Part shown: one piece after another, positions 8,078 through 16,362 of the stretch
Position numbering within the stretch: position 1 is the first letter of the stretch
Layout of the letters: the number at the start of each line of letters is the position of its first letter
Source of the DNA: 2-01-FULL-40-13 sp964433155
Lineage (GTDB): Bacteria; Patescibacteriota; Microgenomatia; UBA1406; GWC2-37-13
Length of the DNA stretch: 47,675 bases
NCBI GenBank assembly: GCA_964433155.1
Contig: CAYSQE010000012.1
Coordinates: forward strand, 1-47,675
Direction of reading: 5' to 3'
The notes under the pieces: model-generated
What the model saw: the letters and a program-made list of their open reading frames with translations, nothing else
Told to the model about the DNA's origin: nothing
Databases searched by the model: none
Program-made: the position numbers and the translations under genes

Positions 8078-9055
8078 ATGAGTGAGTTCGTTCAACATCG
8101 TCAGCAACTTTCTCTCATTCTTGGAGAAGCTCAGCTGAATGCGTGGAGTAAGCTTTCTCCTAATTTGCGTCCTGATATAGCTTCATTTGAAAGCAGTTGT
8201 AAAATTGAGCCTCCGCAACTTCCTGGCTTACCCAAACTCCACCCAGGATTAAAAAGAGAAGTCATGGGTAAGCTATTATTTGGTTTCGGAATGTCCCGGA
8301 GGAACGCACCCGATTTTACAACAGGTTTCAATACAGATACCGGAACATTTTATATAAGCCCAAAACTTTTCTCTGCAGATCTTCCTAATACTGAAAGGAA
8401 TCTCGCAATTTATACCCAAATCGGTATGTCTAGATCAATGAAGCAAAAACCACTGTTTTCATATGAATATGATCAGGGAGATCGTGAGTTAGTACGAGAG
8501 GCGCTGCGAGAATCATTTGATGCCCCAATTCCAGACACCGATAGTACACATATTGAGCTAAACGGGTTTTCTAGGCAATTGAAAATTGGTGAAGGTCTTG
8601 TTCTACTTTTAGAACCAAAAGGAGCAGGGGAATTTCCTCCCGACGTTACATTAAACTACCCAGAAATATGGACAATGTTAGATCAACTGTATGGAGCATC
8701 TTTGGCTGTTTACACGTACGCGCTTGTAGAGCGAAAAGGAGACTTCAATAAATTCACAGCTGATATCGTAGATGATGCCATTACATTGCCATCGGAGAAA
8801 GAGTATGAATTCACAGAATTAGCAAAAATGCTATTTTTCTACGCAAAAGTTTATGGCAAGCATACTAATTATGATATGCAAAAGATATGGGAAACCTTAC
8901 TCTTTGCCTCCCTAAGCCATGATGTTAGAATTTCTTACAAGGCTATCGACTCTTTTCTTAGGGTAGAAGATCAGCAGGTAGGAAAAAGTGTCTTTAATAA
9001 TCTTTTGTTTGCATTGATAATGGATAGTAGACGAAGGCAGGAAGAATATATGTAG
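8078..9055 (+). CDS. Orphan protein, 325 aa, paired with the 159-aa gene
   Basis: Unrecognised soluble protein. Visible features are a proline-rich segment near residues 43-57 (IEPPQLPGLPKLHPGLKREV), a glycine/aromatic stretch (KLLFGFGMSRRNAPDF, TGFNTDTGTFYI), a middle part with LVLLLEPKGAGEFPPD, and a helical C-terminal half ending RRRQEEYM. The gene starts 1 bp after the stop of the 159-aa gene, which indicates translational coupling and a shared function. The base composition is less homopolymer-rich than that of the flanking metabolic genes, as for the other orphans here. Confidence 0.65.
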   Translation: MSEFVQHRQQLSLILGEAQLNAWSKLSPNLRPDIASFESSCKIEPPQLPGLPKLHPGLKREVMGKLLFGFGMSRRNAPDFTTGFNTDTGTFYISPKLFSADLPNTERNLAIYTQIGMSRSMKQKPLFSYEYDQGDRELVREALRESFDAPIPDTDSTHIELNGFSRQLKIGEGLVLLLEPKGAGEFPPDVTLNYPEIWTMLDQLYGASLAVYTYALVERKGDFNKFTADIVDDAITLPSEKEYEFTELAKMLFFYAKVYGKHTNYDMQKIWETLLFASLSHDVRISYKAIDSFLRVEDQQVGKSVFNNLLFALIMDSRRRQEEYM

Positions 9056-9117
9056 CACTTTTTCAGTCTTCAAAATCTACAGAAGATAGGGTATCTTTCC
9101 AATCAACACTTATCTGC

Positions 9118-9123
9118 TATAGT
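9118..9123 (+). promoter_or_regulatory. -10 box TATAGT, leaderless type
   Basis: TATAGT ends 6 nt before the ATG at 9130. No convincing -35 is seen. The spacing implies a leaderless transcript for the HMA/DsbD-like gene. Confidence 0.4.
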
Positions 9124-9129
9124 TAAACT

Positions 9130-10497
9130 ATGACAAAGCCTAAAAAAACCACGCTTCATATACAAGGCATGCACTGTCCGTCGTGTGATATTCTTATTTC
9201 GGATAAATGTAGAGAATTGGAGAATGTCAAAGCGGTAAAAGCAGACTATCGAAAGCGGACTGCAGAGATTTTTTACACAGGAAAGATCGGAAGAGATCAG
9301 ATAGATGAGATAAATCGGAAGATTAGGCCGTTTGGATATAAAGTTGGTGTCAAGACTATGAACTATGAACTACGAACTAATGACTCTTTGCCAAAACGCC
9401 TTTTTGACGTTGGAGCCATCGCAATAATACTATTTATAGTTTTTTTCTTTGCACAGGAGTTAAATATTATTCCAAGCTTTAGTTCTGGTGCTACGCTTAC
9501 ATTGTCAACGGTCTTTATCTTAGGTCTTGTCGCCTCGACCTCAACCTGTATGGCGACTTCAGGTGCGTTGTTTTTGACCACAATAGGAAAACTTAACTCA
9601 ACCCAAACTACTAACTACAAACTACCAACTATGAACTTTGTTCCAGCTATTTCCTTCAACCTTGGCCGTATCCTCTCCTATGGTTTTTTTGGATTGCTCG
9701 CCGGATTCTTAGGTAAAACGTTGATTAACAACTTTCAACTGTCTTCAATGCTGACTTTGGTCGTTTCCTTTTTTATGGTAATTATAGGTCTTGATATGGC
9801 CAAGATTATATCTCTCCAGAGTATATTCACCCAGACATTTACAAAAAGTATTTTCCTAAAACTTGAGCATAGATTGATTAAAAATCCCAAAAAAACAGCC
9901 TTTTTTTTGGGAGCGATAACATATCTTTTACCTTGTGGTTTTACCCAGACAGTCCAACTCTATGCTTTGGGATTGGCAGATCCAGTCAAAAGTGCTCTGA
10001 TAATGATGGTTTTTGCCATCGGGACAATGCCGGCCTTAATGGCGATAGGACTTACTTCTTCGTTTACCAGATCATCTTATTACCCAGTGATTCAGAAAGT
10101 GATGGGGACGCTAGTTTTTTTAATCGGTATCTATTATTTCAATAATTTTTTGGGAATCTATGGAATTGATGTCTTGCCAACACAAGCGGTTAAAGGATCT
10201 GAACTTAACAATGTCATCATGAAAAATGGTTTTCAGTTAGCCAGCATGAATGTCAATTTTTCCGGCTATTCGCCAAATATATTTTCAGTCAAAAAAAATG
10301 TACCTGTCCGTTGGGAGATTAACGGCGAGAATGTATTTGGTTGTCAAGGTTATCTAGTTGCTCCAAAACTAGGTATTCAGAAAACTTTAGCTCTGGGGAA
10401 AAATATCATCGAATTTACGCCAAAAGAAGAGGGGACGATTGGCTTTTCCTGCGGCATGGGAATGTACAGAGGTTACTTTAATGTCGATGGGAGCTAG
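9130..10497 (+). CDS. HMA domain + DsbD/TauE-like membrane domain + cupredoxin-like domain; copper or redox transport
   Basis: 455 aa in three parts. Residues 1-75 are a heavy-metal-associated domain with GMHCPSC (13-19, the Cu-binding CxxC). Residues 90-345 or so are multi-pass membrane of the DsbD_2/SafE type (PF13386-like), including LPCGFTQTVQLYALGLADP and an STSTCMATSGALF segment whose cysteines fit redox or metal ligands. Residues 365-455 resemble a cupredoxin, with candidate copper ligands in FGCQGYLVAP and FSCGMGMYRGYF. The combination points to handling of copper across the membrane. Repeat words are inserted in frame at two places (9355-9385 as NYELRTND, 9606-9637 as NYKLPTMNF). The stop lies 20 bp inside the convergent PAP2 gene. 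Confidence 0.82.
   Translation: MTKPKKTTLHIQGMHCPSCDILISDKCRELENVKAVKADYRKRTAEIFYTGKIGRDQIDEINRKIRPFGYKVGVKTMNYELRTNDSLPKRLFDVGAIAIILFIVFFFAQELNIIPSFSSGATLTLSTVFILGLVASTSTCMATSGALFLTTIGKLNSTQTTNYKLPTMNFVPAISFNLGRILSYGFFGLLAGFLGKTLINNFQLSSMLTLVVSFFMVIIGLDMAKIISLQSIFTQTFTKSIFLKLEHRLIKNPKKTAFFLGAITYLLPCGFTQTVQLYALGLADPVKSALIMMVFAIGTMPALMAIGLTSSFTRSSYYPVIQKVMGTLVFLIGIYYFNNFLGIYGIDVLPTQAVKGSELNNVIMKNGFQLASMNVNFSGYSPNIFSVKKNVPVRWEINGENVFGCQGYLVAPKLGIQKTLALGKNIIEFTPKEEGTIGFSCGMGMYRGYFNVDGS
9355..9385 (+). repeat. ACTATGAACT-type repeat words inside the HMA/DsbD-like gene
   Basis: The words ACTATGA, ACTATGA, ACTACGA and ACTAATGA follow one another and are translated in frame between the HMA domain and the first membrane helix. 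A second cluster of the same kind is at 9606-9637. Both sit in linker positions, so they probably do no harm. Confidence 0.6.
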
Positions 10498-11017
10498 TCG
10501 ATAGTTTTTTTAAAAAAGCTAAAATCGTCTTCGAGATGGTATAGCCTATTATTGCTCCTGCTACAACATCAAATAGATAGTGAATTCCAAGATAGATTCT
10601 GGAAAGGCCAATCAATCCGGCAATAATATAGTATAGATACCTTCTTTTTTTGTCAAAAAGGGAAAAGACGGTAGCGATGGCAAAAGAGGTAGTCGCGTGA
10701 CCTGAAGGGAAAGAAAAATCAGAGGGGCATGGATATTTATTAACAGCAGAAATATGACACGGTCGGGGTTTTTTTGTTAGTGTTTTTAAAACAGGAGTAA
10801 CGATAATTGACGATAGAAAAAAGACCAAAAGAACAAAGAATAAAAATCTGCGATCTTTAACCTCTGCAAAAATGAATAAAATAATAAGGATAGTTATCCA
10901 AACGGGAAGGGATGAAGCTGTTTGAGAAAAAATAGTAAAAAAGTAATCAAAAAATTGATTATGTGGAATAATCGAATAGATAAAAGATGTCAACCAACTA
11001 TCTAAAGAATTAACCAT
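10478..11017 (-). CDS. PAP2-superfamily membrane phosphatase
   Basis: 179 aa with about five membrane helices. The three PAP2 signature parts are present in order: KTLTKKPRP (78-86, KxxxxxxRP), PSGH (104-107) and SRIYLGIHYLFD (139-150, SRxxxxxHxxxD). Members dephosphorylate lipid phosphates such as undecaprenyl pyrophosphate or phosphatidic acid at the outer membrane face. In an envelope-rich neighbourhood, recycling of the lipid carrier is the natural guess. The gene is downstream of, and overlaps by 8 bp, the PfkB kinase gene, so they are co-transcribed. Confidence 0.88.
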   Translation of the reverse strand: MVNSLDSWLTSFIYSIIPHNQFFDYFFTIFSQTASSLPVWITILIILFIFAEVKDRRFLFFVLLVFFLSSIIVTPVLKTLTKKPRPCHISAVNKYPCPSDFSFPSGHATTSFAIATVFSLFDKKRRYLYYIIAGLIGLSRIYLGIHYLFDVVAGAIIGYTISKTILAFLKKLSTSSHRH

Positions 11018-11942
11018 AAACTGATTTTAGTCTTTTTTCGAACTGCTGTTTACTAAATTTTAAATTCATCGTGCCTTTGACTTCAACTGCAAATGATGCA
11101 GTCACAGCTCCCATCCAACCGCAGGTTTTTATTGGCTGATTGTTCAGATATCCGTATAAAAAGCCGGCTCTATAGGCGTCTCCTGCTCCTGTTGGATCAA
11201 CTGGTTTTACTTTGTAAATTCCAACTTTCTGCCACTTGCCATCTTTAAATATTTCGGAACCCTGGTCGCCTAATGTTTTCACAATAATTTGATTTTTATT
11301 TATTAATTTGGGTAACGAAAGCCGAAGTCTTTTTTCCAAAAATGCGATTTCATAGTCATTCCCAAAAATTATTCTTGCATTTTTGACTCCTTTAAAAAGA
11401 GTTTTCTGAGGAAGTGTAGGAATATAAAAGGCCGGGTCGAAAGCAAATTCAATATCTTCTTTCTCACACTGATTGACAAAATTAATTATTGCTTGGGGAT
11501 CATTTGGTGAAATGATTACAAATGAATTATGTAACTTGTCAACGATCGTGGATAAGATAAGTTTCGAGTTGTTAATCATCGCGCCTTTTGAATACATCCA
11601 AATCTGGTTGTCTTTTTTGTCGGTCATTCCAAATCCTGCTGCAGAATTTTGTTCAGGTATGATTTTTATATATTCAGCATTAATACCATTTTTCTTAAGA
11701 AAAGATTTATATTCTTGAAAATCTTTTCCTGCTGTCGCAAAAATATTGGGAGATAAACCTAATCTCGCAAGATAAAAAGCTTGATTTCCTGCAGTTCCAC
11801 CTAAAGATTTTTTGTATTCGTCGGTTATCACGGAGATATTTATTTGATGAATTTTATTTGGAAGAATGTATTTTGAAAAATAATCATCAACATCAAAAAT
11901 ATAATCATACGCAAGAGATCCAGTTAGAATTATATTTTTCAT
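11010..11942 (-). CDS. PfkB-family carbohydrate/nucleoside kinase
   Basis: 310 aa. GGTAGN (48-53) is the substrate-side glycine motif, and VDPTGAGDAYRAGFLYG (from about 248) is the PfkB signature with the catalytic Asp of GAGD (252-255). The C-terminal VKGTMNLKFSKQQFEKRL resembles the end of adenosine and nucleoside kinases rather than fructokinases. It is divergent from ahcY with only 36 bp between them. Since AhcY releases adenosine, adenosine kinase is the most sensible role, but this is inferred from context. Ribokinase-like sugars remain possible. Confidence 0.8.
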   Translation of the reverse strand: MKNIILTGSLAYDYIFDVDDYFSKYILPNKIHQINISVITDEYKKSLGGTAGNQAFYLARLGLSPNIFATAGKDFQEYKSFLKKNGINAEYIKIIPEQNSAAGFGMTDKKDNQIWMYSKGAMINNSKLILSTIVDKLHNSFVIISPNDPQAIINFVNQCEKEDIEFAFDPAFYIPTLPQKTLFKGVKNARIIFGNDYEIAFLEKRLRLSLPKLINKNQIIVKTLGDQGSEIFKDGKWQKVGIYKVKPVDPTGAGDAYRAGFLYGYLNNQPIKTCGWMGAVTASFAVEVKGTMNLKFSKQQFEKRLKSVYG

Positions 11943-11970
11943 TGCAAAACATTGTAACGTTTGTTATAGT
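11942..11970 (+). promoter_or_regulatory. Promoter of ahcY, leaderless type
   Basis: TTGCAA at 11942-11947, 17 nt, TATAGT at 11965-11970, then 8 nt to the ATG at 11979. The -35 box touches the start codon of the divergent PfkB gene, so the two promoters must share or compete for this short gap. Confidence 0.5.
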
Positions 11971-11978
11971 AATTCGCA

Positions 11979-13229
11979 ATGTCAAAGGTCAAAGACCCAA
12001 AACTGGCAAAACAGGGAAAACTCAAATTGGAATGGGCACTTTCTCAAATGCCAGTTCTTCGAAAAATTAGTGAAGATTTTAAAAAGGAAAAACCATTCAA
12101 ACAAATCGTGTGTGGAGTAAGTATTCATGTTACAGAGGCGACAGCTATCTTGGTAAAGACGCTCTCGGCTGGTGGAGCGACAGTATATCTTTCGGGGTGC
12201 AATCCTTTGTCTACTCAAGATGACATAGCGGCAGCACTTGCGGCTGAAGGCATGGAAGTTTTTGCTTGGAGGGGTCAAAATACAAAAGATTACTATTGGT
12301 GTCTCAATAAAGTGCTCGATGCAAAACCCAATATCACGTTCGATGACGGAGCAGACCTTCTTACCTTAATTCATACCAGGCGAAAAAATTTGCTCAAAAA
12401 TGTTATTGGGGGACAGGAAGAAACTACAACCGGTGTGATACGCTTAAGGGCTATGGCAAAGGACGGCGCGCTCAAATACCCGGTGATTGCGGTCAATGAT
12501 ACTCCAACCAAGCATATGTTTGACAATGTCTATGGCACGGGCCAAAGCGTAATAGACGGCATTTTACGCGCAACCAATATTTTGCTTGCGGGAAAAACAG
12601 TCGTCATCGCAGGGTATGGATATTGTGGAAAGGGACTGGCCAACAGAATGAGAGGAATGGGGGCAACGGTGATTGTTTGCGAAGTTGAACCGGTGAAGGC
12701 ACTTCAGGCAGCTATGGATGGATTTTCTGTTATGAGGCTTAGTGATGCCGCTCTCGTTGGCGATATATTTGTATCTGTCACCGGCGACAAACACATCTTT
12801 CAAAAAGAACATTTTATAAAGATGAAAGATGGAGCGGTGTTGGCAAACGCTGGTCATTTTGATATAGAAATCAATATTCCCCAACTGGTCTCATTGTCAA
12901 AACGCAAAAGAGAAATAAAAACAAACGTGGAAGAATATACCTTAAAAGACGGTCGTAAATTGTATCTTTTAGCTGAAGGGAGATTGGTAAATCTGGCAGT
13001 TGCTGAAGGTCACCCATCTTCAGTCATGGATATGTCCTTTGCCAATCATGCGTTGTGTGCTAGATGGTTAGTCCAGAATTACAAGAACTTACAGCCAGAA
13101 GTTTATGATGTACCACGTGAGATTGACGAAAAAATTGCCCGGCTTAAACTTCAATCACTGGGCATTAAAATAGATTCTCTTTCAAAGGAGCAAAAGAAAT
13201 ATTTGACTTCATGGTCTGAAGGAACTTAA
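11979..13229 (+). CDS. ahcY: Adenosylhomocysteinase (S-adenosylhomocysteine hydrolase)
   Basis: 416 aa. It cleaves S-adenosylhomocysteine to adenosine and homocysteine with bound NAD. Signatures are GCNPLSTQDD (73-82), FDDGADLL (121-128), the GGQEETTTG segment (144-152), NDTPTKHMFDN (173-183, catalytic Lys and Asp), YGTGQS and the NAD-binding GYGYCGKG (212-219). The C-terminus ends LTSWSEGT without the Lys/Tyr tail that in long forms reaches the cofactor of a neighbouring subunit, so this is the short form. It relieves product inhibition of the several methyltransferases in the window. The HAD phosphatase follows 11 bp downstream. Confidence 0.95.
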   Translation: MSKVKDPKLAKQGKLKLEWALSQMPVLRKISEDFKKEKPFKQIVCGVSIHVTEATAILVKTLSAGGATVYLSGCNPLSTQDDIAAALAAEGMEVFAWRGQNTKDYYWCLNKVLDAKPNITFDDGADLLTLIHTRRKNLLKNVIGGQEETTTGVIRLRAMAKDGALKYPVIAVNDTPTKHMFDNVYGTGQSVIDGILRATNILLAGKTVVIAGYGYCGKGLANRMRGMGATVIVCEVEPVKALQAAMDGFSVMRLSDAALVGDIFVSVTGDKHIFQKEHFIKMKDGAVLANAGHFDIEINIPQLVSLSKRKREIKTNVEEYTLKDGRKLYLLAEGRLVNLAVAEGHPSSVMDMSFANHALCARWLVQNYKNLQPEVYDVPREIDEKIARLKLQSLGIKIDSLSKEQKKYLTSWSEGT

Positions 13230-13240
13230 AATAATTTCTA

Positions 13241-13867
13241 ATGATCAAAACAGTTATCTTCGATTTTGATGGGACGATTGCGGATACGTGGGAAGTGATC
13301 ATTAAACTATTAAAGAAACATCGAGAAAATCTAGGGCTTCCCGAAATTACGGCCGAAATCGTCAGCGACTTTCGTAGCAAAGGGTTCAGGGAATTGATTT
13401 TGAAATATAACTTTATTCTCCTAAAACTACCCTTTATCATTCCCAAGGTGCAAAGAATGCTGAATGATCATATTAAAGAGGTTAAACTATTCCCAGAGAT
13501 GAAAAATTTACTCAATAGTTTGAAAAGCAGGGGAAACAAGATTGGTATTTTAACAACGAATACTAAAGAAAATGTCGAAACCTTTTTAAGATTTCATGAG
13601 ATTAATTTTTTTGATTTTATTCATAGTGGAATCAATCTTCTTGGAAAAGATAAAGCTCTTCAAAAGTTATTGGTTGAGCAAAAACTAAATCCAGAGGAAA
13701 CAATCTATGTTGGAGATGAGGTGAGAGACATCGATGCATGTAAGGAAAATGGAATAAAAATTATCGCCGTAACATGGGGATTTAATACAAAAGAAATTCT
13801 TAAGAAAAATAAACCAGATTACTTAATCGATAAGCCTTCACAAGTCCTCGAAATCGTTTATTCTTAG
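13241..13867 (+). CDS. HAD-superfamily hydrolase, phosphoglycolate-phosphatase-like
   Basis: 208 aa with all HAD motifs: DFDGTIADTW (I, nucleophile and acid Asp near 8-10), LTTNTKENV (II, Thr), GKDKALQKLL (III, Lys) and VGDEVRDIDACKENG (IV). The helical cap between I and II is of the Gph/PGMB type. The last motifs with IIAVTWGF are typical of phosphoglycolate phosphatases, but specificity within this group cannot be read from sequence. It lies 11 bp after ahcY and is probably in the same transcript. A hairpin follows at 13874-13920. Confidence 0.85.
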   Translation: MIKTVIFDFDGTIADTWEVIIKLLKKHRENLGLPEITAEIVSDFRSKGFRELILKYNFILLKLPFIIPKVQRMLNDHIKEVKLFPEMKNLLNSLKSRGNKIGILTTNTKENVETFLRFHEINFFDFIHSGINLLGKDKALQKLLVEQKLNPEETIYVGDEVRDIDACKENGIKIIAVTWGFNTKEILKKNKPDYLIDKPSQVLEIVYS

Positions 13868-13873
13868 ACCCGT

Positions 13874-13920
13874 ATGCCAACCCGATATACAACCTGCCAG
13901 GTTAACTAAAGGATTGGCAT
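13874..13920. terminator. Nested hairpin between convergent genes
   Basis: ATGCCAA (13874-13880) pairs with TTGGCAT (13914-13920), and within it AACCT (13891-13895) pairs with AGGTT (13899-13903). It lies between the convergent HAD and methyltransferase genes. There is no U-tract, so this is not a textbook intrinsic terminator. A bidirectional stop, an RNA-end protector or a mobile palindrome are all possible. Confidence 0.35.
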
Positions 13921-13926
13921 GGCGAT

Positions 13927-14472
13927 CTAGCTATAAACAAAAATTGAATTTTCTCCCTGAATAATTTTCTCCTTTTTCTTCAAATTTTTGATTGGATACA
14001 TGTAGGAGACGACCTTAAATTTTTTAATTTTTAATTTTAAATTTTTAATTATTTGATCAAGAAACCAAGGAGAGATGTATAGATAGAATGTAGTTTGTAG
14101 TTCATAGTTCATAGTTAGTTCGTAGAAACCCATCTTGAAAAAATCTCCGAAAATGATTTTTATATTTTTTTTGTTTGGGTGAAAAAACCGACGAATATTT
14201 AAAATAAAGATTAATATTGGATTAATATCGATGGCGATGAATTTGGTATTTAATTTTTTTTCCCAAGCTTTTTCTGCGGCTGCAAAAATTACTATCCCAT
14301 CTCCGGCTCCTAAATCAAATATAACTTGGTCATTTTTTAGATCTAAAGATTTCATTATTAATGAAAGATCGTGCATGTTTGTAGGAAAGTAGGGAATTGG
14401 AGAAATCCGTTTAGAAGAAAAAATCAGAAGTATGCCAAATATAGCTGCTATAATTATCAGAATTATTATCAC
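13927..14472 (-). CDS. Membrane-anchored class I methyltransferase
   Basis: 181 aa. Residues 1-18 form one hydrophobic anchor (MIIILIIIAAIFGILLIF). YFPTNMHDLSLIMKSLDL then leads into the SAM motif VIFDLGAGDGIVIFAAAEKA (DLGAGDG at 53-59). This layout matches the small protein-lysine methyltransferases of the ATPSCKMT/FAM173 type, so a membrane protein could be the substrate; that is an inference. The start is GTG at 14470-14472, with TAGAAT ending 6 nt upstream. Two repeat-word insertions are read through (14089-14126 as ELTMNYELQTT; 14016-14054 as NLKLKIKKFK) in the C-terminal half. Confidence 0.72.
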   Translation of the reverse strand: MIIILIIIAAIFGILLIFSSKRISPIPYFPTNMHDLSLIMKSLDLKNDQVIFDLGAGDGIVIFAAAEKAWEKKLNTKFIAIDINPILIFILNIRRFFHPNKKNIKIIFGDFFKMGFYELTMNYELQTTFYLYISPWFLDQIIKNLKLKIKKFKVVSYMYPIKNLKKKEKIIQGENSIFVYS

Positions 14473-14486
14473 GTTTCAATTCTATC

Positions 14487-16334
14487 ATGAAGTATTTTAT
14501 CATCGATTTCGATAGCACATTTGTAAGAAGCGAAGGGTTGGAAGAGTTGGCTGAAGTAGTTCTCAGAAGGAGTCCGCAAAAAGAAGCAATCATTTCCCAA
14601 ATTAAACGGATCACAAACGAAGGGATGGAGGGAAAAATTTCTTTTGAAGAGAGCTTGAATAAAAGGCTAAAAATTCTCAAAGGCAACAAACTTCACATTC
14701 AGCAGGTCGTCAGACGATTACAAAAAAGGATCTCCTCGTCCATAAAACGCAATAAACAGTTTTTTAAGCAATATAAAGAATCTATTTATATTGTTTCTGG
14801 AGGATTCAGAGAATTTATCGAGCCGGTTGTTTCGCCATTTGGAATTGAAAAAAATCACATTTTAGCCAACTCATTTCTTCTTGATCGCAAAGGAAACGTC
14901 TTGTCGTATGACCAGAAAAATCTATTGGCTCAAAAAAATGGGAAAGTAAAGGCGGTTAAATCTTTACATTTGAATGGGGAAATTAACGTCATAGGTGATG
15001 GTTATACTGATTACCAGATAAAAGAATTAGGAGCCGCGAAAAAATTTATAGCCTTCACAGAAAATGTTAAGCGTGAATCAGTAGCGAATAAGGCAGATCA
15101 AGTAGCTCCCAGCTTTGATGAGTTTTTATATATCAACAAGCTTCCCACATCTATTTCCTATCCAAAAAATAGAATCAGAATTTTACTGCTTGATAACATC
15201 GATGAGGCAGCGGGTCAAATCTTTGAAAAAGAAGGATTCCGAGTAGATTATGCTGGAGATATTTCGCCTGAGGCCTCTGTTTTATGTATTCGGTCTAAAA
15301 CAAAATTGTCAGCAACGCTGATCAATAAAACAAAAAAGTTGATGGTTGTTGGGAGGTATGGTATAGGTGTGGATCATATTGATTTAAAGGCGTGTTCAGA
15401 CAAAGGCATTGCAGTTTTTAACGCTCCATATAGTAATACAAGAAGTGTGGCAGAATTTGTGATTGGAAACATAATTGGACTTTTTAGAAAAATTGGAGAT
15501 AATAATAAAAATCTTCATCAGGGCATCTGGAAAAAATCAACTAAAGATTCTCATGAAATTCGCGGTAAAGTCTTAGGGATCATCGGTTATGGCAACATCG
15601 GTTCTCAACTGTCTACTCTTGCCGAAGCTTTGGGTATGCAAGTTATTTTTTATGACATTGTTGAGAAGATACCGCTTGGCAATGCAAGACGCTGTAAAAA
15701 TCTTGATGAACTTTTGAAAAAATCAGACATTATATCGGTTCACATGTCTGGCAATAAACCATTACTTCGTGAGAAAGAATTTGAAAAAATGAAAGATGGC
15801 ATCTATGTTATAAATACAAGTCGAGGTAAGGTTGTGGATGTTGAAATTCTGGCAAAATATATTAGGAAGGGTAAGGTGAGGGGTGCTGCGATAGATGTAT
15901 TTCCCAACGAACCAAAAACAAAAGGAGAGAAATTCGTATCGCCTCTGCAAAATCTGCAAAACGTTATATTGACTTCTCATATCGCCGGGATCACAGAGGA
16001 ATCACAAAAGGATATAGCTGACTTTGTTTCAAATAAAATTATCGACTATATCAACACAGGCAATACTTATATGAGTGTCAATTTTCCCCAGATTCAGCTA
16101 CCTAAATTGAAAAATGCCCACCGCTTATTACACCTACATAGGAATGTTCCAGGAATCCTGGCTCAAATTAATGGCGCTCTGGCAAAAAATAAAATTAATA
16201 TTTTAGGTCAATATCTGAAGACAAATGAAGAGATAGGTTATGTGATAACAGATGTGAATAAAAAATACGATAAAAGAATATTGTCTGAGTTAAAACAAAT
16301 TCCAAACACAATTCGATTCAGAGTCTTGTATTAA
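14487..16334 (+). CDS. Fused phosphoserine phosphatase (SerB-like) and D-3-phosphoglycerate dehydrogenase (SerA) with ACT domain
   Basis: 615 aa in one frame. Residues 1-220: a HAD phosphatase of SerB type with DFDST (7-11), VSGGF (103-107), the Lys segment around 150-158 and GDGYTD (170-175). Residues 228-540: a D-2-hydroxyacid dehydrogenase with the NAD motif GYGNIG (367-372), catalytic Arg446 (NTSRG), Glu475 (DVFPNEP) and His498 (TSHIAG). Residues 545-615: an ACT domain (HRNVPGILAQINGALAKNKI), as in serine-inhibited SerA. The protein thus carries the first and last steps of serine synthesis, and the middle enzyme SerC is encoded 27 bp downstream. No frameshift or internal start is needed; the linker (about 215-230) is short. 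Confidence 0.9.
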   Translation: MKYFIIDFDSTFVRSEGLEELAEVVLRRSPQKEAIISQIKRITNEGMEGKISFEESLNKRLKILKGNKLHIQQVVRRLQKRISSSIKRNKQFFKQYKESIYIVSGGFREFIEPVVSPFGIEKNHILANSFLLDRKGNVLSYDQKNLLAQKNGKVKAVKSLHLNGEINVIGDGYTDYQIKELGAAKKFIAFTENVKRESVANKADQVAPSFDEFLYINKLPTSISYPKNRIRILLLDNIDEAAGQIFEKEGFRVDYAGDISPEASVLCIRSKTKLSATLINKTKKLMVVGRYGIGVDHIDLKACSDKGIAVFNAPYSNTRSVAEFVIGNIIGLFRKIGDNNKNLHQGIWKKSTKDSHEIRGKVLGIIGYGNIGSQLSTLAEALGMQVIFYDIVEKIPLGNARRCKNLDELLKKSDIISVHMSGNKPLLREKEFEKMKDGIYVINTSRGKVVDVEILAKYIRKGKVRGAAIDVFPNEPKTKGEKFVSPLQNLQNVILTSHIAGITEESQKDIADFVSNKIIDYINTGNTYMSVNFPQIQLPKLKNAHRLLHLHRNVPGILAQINGALAKNKINILGQYLKTNEEIGYVITDVNKKYDKRILSELKQIPNTIRFRVLY

Positions 16335-16362
16335 TGTTCTAAGTTCTATGCTCAGTGTTCTA
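16334..16362 (+). repeat. TGTTCTA-type repeat words in the serBA-serC gap
   Basis: The gap reads as variants of one word: TGTTCTA, AGTTCTA, GTGTTCTA. The last of these supplies the start codon of the aminotransferase (ATG at 16362). No ribosome-binding site is visible, so translation probably depends on coupling to serBA. Confidence 0.5.

Noticed and set aside
13874..13920. A second tRNA
   Set aside because: The nested stems give no anticodon loop, T-loop or acceptor stem of 7 bp with correct spacing.
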